NCBI RefSeq assembly: GCF_043641665.1
Contig: NC_092180.1
Span: 30,947,445-31,011,444, forward strand
Direction: 5' to 3'
Length of the DNA stretch: 64,000 nucleotides
Source: Enoplosus armatus
Taxonomy: Eukaryota > Chordata > Actinopteri > Centrarchiformes > Enoplosidae
Shown: in pieces, positions 58,045 through 64,000 of the stretch
Position numbering within the stretch: the stretch's first letter is position 1
Layout of the letters: the number at the start of each line of letters is the position of its first letter
The notes under the pieces: generated by a model
Database searches by the model: none
Told to the model about the DNA's origin: nothing
Seen by the model: only the letters and a program-made list of their open reading frames with translations
Program-made: the position numbers and the translations under genes

Positions 58045-61000
58045 GAAGGAAGAAAGCACCTTTTCTTGACTGTGTGCATGAAGCAAAGACAAATCCAGGT
58101 CGAAAGTAAACAAGCCTCCGCCGCTGTGGTGGCACCTCACTTATAAATTTCATTTTTTTTCAAGAACTGTGTCCAGCAGACGACCCCCGTAGAACCTGTT
58201 ATGTTGACAACATAGTCACCAAATGCCATTAAAATAAAGGTTGGAATCTACAAAACTTCAACTTTTCAGTTAAATTTAGTCCAGTTCCAAAAGCAGTCAT
58301 GAATACACCACTCAAAACTCCAAAAGTCCAGTTCTAACAGACGGGCCCTTCTGTTCTGTGCTGTTAGCAGCTGCTCCGACAGCGAAAGCCACCACGCAGC
58401 CTTTGCTCCACAAACTCTGTTTCACTTCCATTAATCTCTGTTAAATCGTCATGTTTCAAAGGCTTTCTGAGTGGCATGCCGACAAAGGAACGATCAGGGG
58501 AACGCTACAGACAGAGTCTGCCCACAGATGGTGAGCCGCCACCCCTCTGATCTCGTTTCCCGACCCACATTCCACGGTTACAGCATCACGACAGAAATCA
58601 GAAGCTGACAGTAACTCCTGCTGCAGCACTTTCACATCCAGACTGTGGAGGTCGGACAGAGGTTCGTGTTCCTTTTTCACAAAGTCCGCGTCACAATTCA
58701 TTTCAGACGAGTTTGTTTCGAGACTGAGCGACTTCCACATTCACACAGGGCACCTTCACCTGTCCACTGGGATCAAAGCAAACGCCTCTGCCTCGACTGT
58801 CACAGTAAATGTGTTCAACTCTGACACTGCAGCGATGGAGGCGACGCTTCAGAGGGACACCGGAATCTGACCGAGGATTCGTCTACGGTGTTTCTGTCAC
58901 AGCTCCTTCAAGGTACCTAAAGCCTTTCAGCTGTCTGACTGGGACTCAGTGGGCCAATGTGCCGCCGTTTACTTTCCAAAGAAATGGGTTAACCCCATTG
59001 TGACAATAATCCCAGTGCCCCGTAAAATATTACCGTAGTTAGAGCCAAAGGTTACTCCTTAGACATATAAAAACACAACATAGTTAGACACAAGAAACCC
59101 AACAATATTTTAGAAGACACAGGAATTTTTTGTTCAAGAAAAATACCCCTGTATTGTATTTTGTGATATGATTGACAGACAGATCGTGACGTTCTGAAAC
59201 CTTTTTTTTTTTCTATGAATGAATATTTGATCCATCCACCATTTAGGAGGGCAAGGGCTCATAGTTAGTCTCTCAAATGCAAAAAAGCAGTCATGAATAC
59301 ACCACTCAAAACTCCTGATACCTGGTCTATCAATAGGAAGGTGTAGCTGGATGATGATGTGTTTATTTGTTTAAAGGTCCCATATCATGCTCATTTCAGC
59401 TCTATGTTTTTATTCTGGGACTCCGCTAGAGCAGCTTTGCATGATTCACAGTTGAAAGAAAAAGTCCTTCTTTATCTTCTCCTGGCCCTTTCTGCAGCCC
59501 CTCAGTTCCCCCCTCTGTCTGAAACAAGCCGTTTGAGACAAACTGAACCACCTACAGAGGTAGCTATAGTGATGTAAAGTCATTACACACTGTATGCTGA
59601 TGATATCTGATCATATTATATCAAATATTCATGAGTCGTCCTTGATGCCAGGGCACGACTGACCTGTGTCTCCTGGGCCAACCTGAGAGTGGTCGTCAAC
59701 CAAGCGATCCTCCCAGGAAGCTCCGGCACCGCAGCAGTCCACTGAACACAGCGGACACCTTTGCGCACCAGACTTTCTTCCAGACCCCGTAGGAGGCGTT
59801 GGATCCCTAACGCTAAAAGTAGAAGTAGAAGAAGACGTGCATCATGCAGAAATCACGACACTAATTAATTAATGAGCATTCTTAATTGCATTTATTGTAA
59901 AAAACAAACAAACAAACAAACAAACAACAACATTTATTGAATTGAATAGAATAAGACTTTGTTCAGTCAGGTTTAGTTATGGTCCCATGCAGTAATAATG
60001 GCTCTACACTTTGATTCCTGAACTCACCACAATCATTCACGGCATTGCAATGAATGTGAACAGATCTTGCGGTTATCTAGAGGAGGGGGTGATTGTGTGT
60101 TTGCAAGTTGATGTCACAGTCACCAACACCCCAGCCGTTTGCAGCGAGCTGCGTAAAGCGCTGATGAAGCCAGCCAGTTTGATGTGCACTAAACTGCGTG
60201 CGTAATACAACCGACACGTGCAAACCGCCAGTCTGAGCGTCTGTGAACAGTACAGTCACTTATTCTCCCCGACATGCAGTCGCTCGCGCAGCTGCGTGGC
60301 AAACCTCTGAGCCAGCACTCTCATTTCAACTCGGAACAATAAATACGTTTCAGTGTTCTGAAAATAACAACATGTCAAGTGAGAGGGCCCTAAATGAGAA
60401 TGAACTGAGGATTAAACGCAACGGTTGCTGCTCGCCCAGTGTAACTTATCTCCTTCACTCAAGCTCATAACAACATGGATGTGGCGATGCGTTTCAAGGA
60501 ACATCTGAGAATGAGTTCACAAAAGTCAACTCAGCTGTCCACACAGAGGAAAAGGCCCTGGTTTGCTGACACCTGCAAGTTCTGACGTCCTGACGGCCAT
60601 CTTTTTTTTTTTTGCCAAACCGACGCCAAGTTCGTCAAAATTGAAATCACTACTCCATTGTGAATATAAGCCACACATTTCACTTTTAATACATTCGAAC
60701 CAACCAATTCACAATTTTACACAGAGAAAAAGTCCGCCAGCTTACTTGTCCACCTTTAAATTTAAGTAAATTAAGTTATTTTCGGACTTAAAAAGCTTAA
60801 AAAGCTTTCAAAGTTTTTGTGGAGGTCATTTCATGAGCTAGGCGCAGGAAAAAACTACTATATTATAATTTAGCTATCATTTTCTTACCTGCATGATTGT
60901 CTGGGCCACGCTGGCCTCCGATCAGCAGGTGCTCCTCCTTTAATTGGTGCCATGTTAACAGCCATTTCTCCAGTAGTTTTCTTTTCTTCTTCCTCCTCCA

Positions 61001-61760
61001 GTTATCCACTGGTTCAAGTTCTCCAAACAAATGCTTTCCGGCACTTTTCGCCAGAGAGTTTCGCAGCAGGTCAACTCTTTTGGTCTCAACCTGTACAGGT
61101 TAAGATATTGCAGACAATACATTTACCCCTGCTCACAAGATGGTATTGTAATTGTGTCTTGTATGACTGCGTCTGACAAATAAATGGATTGATTGATGTT
61201 GTCCTGCTTTACTGACTGCTTTTTAGAACATCTGTCCCTTGTACCCAATGTGCCTTTAATCAAATTTGAGTGTTTTTATTAAGGGCTCTTACAAAGAGAG
61301 ACATTTATCAGTCCAGTTACGTGATAAAATGATGATGAGAATGATGAGAAGTAAATCAGAGCTTGTGTTTTATTTAATTTAACCTCTGAGTCACGCTGTC
61401 GTGATAAAGCACAGAGCCATCAGTCATTGTCAAAATGCAAATTTTGCACTGTCCATTGTTTTTTGTTTTGTTTTGTTTTGTTTTTTAAATCACAGACTGT
61501 TTAATATTTCCATCCGTAACATGACAGACACAGGGTTGGATGAAAGAGTCACTGATTTGGAATAAGGAAACAATAAATGATAAAGGGCATCATTGTGCAA
61601 AGAATCTGTGTTTGACGAAGTCCGCTCAGCACCAACCTAGAAGGAGCTGCTCTCAGGGCTGTGTCGCACAGACTGCACAGGCATGGATACAGAGCGGCTG
61701 GGCCAGACTGGATGGAAACCACAAGCTCATCAGGTCCATCACTGTACCCTTTGTATAATA
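58045..61760. other. Intergenic stretch, no confirmed gene
   Basis: Contains a 31-bp direct repeat (58,291 and 59,285), the MITE-like copy at 59,365, a (CAAA)n run (about 59,906-59,930) and a (GTTTT)n run (about 61,459-61,484). A 94-codon minus-strand frame at 58,456-58,740 is open but not recognised. Confidence 0.4.
59365..59580 (+). repeat. Teleost MITE-like repeat, copy 2
   Basis: AAAGGTCCCATATCATGCTC, CTAGAGCAGCTTTGCATGAT and CTGTCTGAAACAAGCCGTTT match the copy at 30,500-30,770 in order and orientation. Confidence 0.7.
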
Positions 61761-61761
61761 A

Positions 61762-62260
61762 CAGTGCCGTGTAAAATGCATTTGCCCCCTTCCTGATTTC
61801 TTTTATTGTTACATAGTAGTCTTTCTAAATCATTTAAAATCCTTAGATATTAGATAAGCGGTTATAGACTATCCTTGTACAATTTCCCCCCCGGGGATCA
61901 ATAAAGTATTTCTGATTCTGATTCTGGTTCTGATAACGCCACATAGTATACATCTTTTGAATTATAATTTTCTCTACTTAATGAAAAAAAGAGTGAAGGA
62001 CCACTCATCACCCGTGCGAAAGCGTATGTGGTTGCAGTTGTTGCTGATGAAAGTGGTGCATCAAGTTATTTAGTCCAGGGGGGAAATACTTATTTGCATG
62101 GGTCATATGAGTGTGTAATCATTGGTTTCATAAATCACATACAGTTATCATTAAAAACTTGCGTATTATTTTGCCTTAGGACTGTCTTTGTCTTAGTATC
62201 ACCTTTCATCTTCAGGTTTGTAAGGATTTAATGAGATGACTATGCAATAACAGTGGAAAA
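61762..62260 (+). mobile_element. Tc1-like relic (related to 6775-8308) with a nested LINE tail
   Basis: Starts ACAGTGCCGTGTAAAATGC and TTTGCCCCCTTCCTGATTTC, matching the left end of the element at 6775. At 62,028-62,070 it reads MVAVVADESGASSYL, the last residues of the same transposase type (VVAAEGGTTSY), followed by a diverged right terminal repeat (GTCCAGGGGGGAAATACTTA, ATTAAAAACTTGCG, TGTCTTTGTCTTAGTATCAC). Most of the gene is deleted. A 57-bp LINE 3' tail is inserted at about 61,876-61,932. Confidence 0.7.
61876..61932 (+). mobile_element. Extremely 5'-truncated LINE insertion (3' tail only)
   Basis: TGTACAATTTCCCCCCCGGG and GATCAATAAAGTATTTCTGA with TCTGATTCTGGTTCTG repeats are the same as the 3' end of the LINE at 27,190-30,400 (minus strand there). 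Only the tail was copied. Confidence 0.75.
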
Positions 62261-62261
62261 T

Positions 62262-62360
62262 TAATCTTGTAAAGAGCATGGTCTAGACCCGCTCTATAGA
62301 AAGTGCCCTGAGATGGCTCCTCTTATGATTTGGGGCTATATAAATACAATTCTATTGAAA
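62262..62360 (+). repeat. Teleost interspersed repeat tail, copy 5
   Basis: TCTTGTAAAGAGCATGGTCT, AGACCCGCTCTATAGAAAGT and GATTTGGGGCTATATAAATA keep the tail boxes of copies 1-4; it is strongly 5'-truncated. Confidence 0.65.
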
Positions 62361-63600
62361 AACTGTGCAAGCATTTTAAATTCACTTGTTTAAAAGCACC
62401 TTGTATGTCAACAAACTCCTATGCTATGACATTGTCATTCATGTTATGCAACTTGTGTAGCTATTGATAAGGATGCCAGACAATGAACAATGCTGTGATT
62501 GAAAAAAAACAAACAAAACGTGTGGATTTAAGATCATTTTGCCTTTTTTTGTTTTTTCGAGGTGGCGAAGCGTTGCGCACAGAGGAATCGCTGCATTTAC
62601 TCGAATGATTGATTGTGTTCCTCCATCCTTCAGACATCAACAGAAGCAGCGCTGTGATGGAGCAGTTTGTTCAGGCGGCTCTAGAGTCAGATGCTGTTTG
62701 CCTCTTCACGGATGTCTTTCGATGGCCAGCATTGAGGGGAAGGAGCAGCAAAGGATTGAAAGGACTGTGAAGAGACGTTTGGAATGGCCTCTCTAACCCC
62801 ATACATTAATCTGATATGTCTGACAAAATATGTAAACTACATTTGCAGTGTATATGTCCATGTATGTCTCACACATATATATATACAGATGTGATGTACA
62901 TATAAGTCACGATATATATACGCATATATGTATAAAATGGCCACTTTCATATAAGTCTCCTATATTTTTCCAGATATACACATATATAAGGAATATATGT
63001 CTATAACATAAATGTTAATATATGATTAAGTTATATACTTGTGCTCATATTAGACATCCAAATATGTTAAAATATGTTCTTATATGTAATATTTATGTAG
63101 CATCAACATATGTCACAATAGATATAGTATAGTATGTAAATATAAAATGTTTGATATTCCTAAGAAAAGCTTGTTTAACTCTTTTTGTTGAATTGTATAT
63201 ATTGAACAGTATGAACATTATTGACCAGTACAATTTAAGGCCGGTCCAGTTTGGCCTTTGGTTATTTTTCAAATAAAGAACTTAACCTAAGCAACTGTAT
63301 ATATTGTTTTTATTGTATTTTGTTTTTTTAATTATTCGATTCTCATTTTAAATGTATGTTCTTATGTTTTTTTTTTTTATTACTTAATTAAAGACAAGAG
63401 CATATATACAATACATATAAGACACACAAAATACAACATCAACGACACACAGCCCAGCAGCCCAGAGAGGCAAGAAAGTTCCTTTCTTCAGTCAGAGGTG
63501 CTCCAGGATCAGTCCTGCGAGCCCACAAAGGTTTCTATAACAGCACAGTCCTCATAGTTTTAGACTTCTTTGAATATATTATGGCATCCACACATTCATT
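62361..63600. other. Intergenic stretch, AT-rich section before uqcrfs1
   Basis: From about 62,820 to 63,130 ATAT/ACATAT words recur (ATATAAGTC, CATATAT), a degenerate tandem-like tract. No gene recognised. Confidence 0.45.
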
Positions 63601-63743
63601 GTGTTCGTTCTTCAGGACACGGACGTATAGTAAAGCTGTCACTATTACGTAACGTTCGACGTAAGTACGCATTTAGTTACGTCAAGCCGTTGCGTGAGCA
63701 GTCAAGGCACACAAGGTCGTCCTAACAGCAGTTCGCCGCAGAC
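63600..63743 (+). promoter_or_regulatory. uqcrfs1: Proximal promoter of uqcrfs1
   Basis: CpG-rich, TATA-less-looking DNA directly before the ATG. It has four ACGT cores in about 60 bases (ATTACGTAACG, TCGACGTAAGT, GTTACGTCAAG and GACGTATAG), the core of CREB/ATF-type and related bZIP sites. This is the expected style of promoter for a housekeeping mitochondrial gene. The transcription start is not determined. Confidence 0.45.
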
Positions 63744-63954
63744 ATGATGTCCCTCGCTGCCCGGTCAGGGGCATTTTCCCCTTACATGCAGGCCACAGCG
63801 TTCGCGGTCGCTGGCCCCCTGAAAGCTCTGGTACCCGGGGTCGTTGTGAAGGGAGAGAAGATTTTGTTGAACCCGAAAAAACAGTTCCTGTGCCGCGAAT
63901 CGCTTTACGGTCAAAGCCCAAAGACAGGGCCTGCTGTGACGGTTAGCATCAATG
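63744..63954 (+). CDS. uqcrfs1: Rieske iron-sulfur subunit of complex III, first coding exon (partial gene)
   Basis: The encoded start MMSLAARSGAFSPYMQAT and the later KKQFLCRESLYGQ match the vertebrate UQCRFS1 presequence (M.S.AARSG.F.P...AT...AG.L..LV, then L...K.FL.RESL.GQ). The exon gives 70 codons plus one base and ends AATG|GTAAGT, a strong donor. The Rieske 2Fe-2S domain would be in the next exon, outside the window. The protein carries electrons from ubiquinol to cytochrome c1 in the inner mitochondrial membrane. The basic, Ala/Ser-rich N terminus is the matrix-targeting presequence, which in mammals stays in the complex after cleavage. A second Met follows immediately, so the start could be 63747. 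Confidence 0.92.
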
Positions 63955-64000
63955 GTAAGTGTGTCATTGACTGCCAGCGTTAGCTGGCTAAGTCCAATTT

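Noticed and set aside
58456..58740. 94-codon minus-strand frame with plausible composition (EMNCDADFVKKEHEPLSDL)
   Set aside because: No recognisable domain, no supported splice borders, and it could not be joined to the gasdermin-like exons; a chance or unrelated frame is as likely.

Overview
This window looks like teleost (probably percomorph) nuclear DNA. The evidence is the very low density of long ORFs, intron-split coding exons with GT/AG borders, abundant CA/TG microsatellites and long G tracts. It also carries a dense set of fish-type mobile elements: Tc1-like DNA transposons, CR1/L2/Rex1-type and L1-type LINE debris, TTAA-flanked and other MITEs, and a tyrosine-recombinase fragment. 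There is no prokaryotic-style operon, CRISPR array, tRNA or rRNA that I can support.

Layout: 1-1500 is repeat debris (a frameshifted SANT/Myb-like pseudogene, a decayed Tc1 relic with an 80-bp inverted repeat, a LINE RT fragment). 1500-44900 is essentially a gene desert. In it lie a complete Tc1-like DD34E element with a broken transposase (6775-8308), a complete but decayed Tc1-like element with DD38E-like (Intruder-type) spacing and four-part inverted/direct terminal repeats (21814-23127), a near-full-length LINE on the minus strand that has lost its reverse-transcriptase core (27190-30400), several copies of one teleost interspersed repeat tail, and a few non-repetitive stretches that could be conserved regulatory elements (about 5.6-5.9, 9.5-10.25, 11.64-12.0, 17.15-17.45 and 33.0 kb). 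A CpG-rich stretch lies at 32.24-32.52 kb.

44979-56501 holds the main gene: a minus-strand, multi-exon gene that I read as a gasdermin-family pore-forming protein. Several exons have matching phases and good splice sites, and a polyadenylation signal follows the stop codon. Its introns are filled with mobile elements (LINE RT fragment, CAGGGCTGG-ended MITE, 1.3-kb inverted-repeat element, TTAA-flanked MITE, tyrosine recombinase fragment) and an approximately 46-bp x 17 minisatellite. A 285-bp tandem duplication has copied the exon that should encode the inter-domain linker, and the second copy keeps open reading phase and AG/GT borders. At least one exon is missing from my model on each side, so I cannot exclude that the locus is decaying.

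The right edge (63744 onward) carries the first coding exon of uqcrfs1, the Rieske iron-sulfur subunit of mitochondrial complex III, on the plus strand, with a CpG/ACGT-rich proximal promoter just upstream. The gasdermin-like gene and uqcrfs1 are divergently oriented, about 7 kb apart. No functional link between them is visible.
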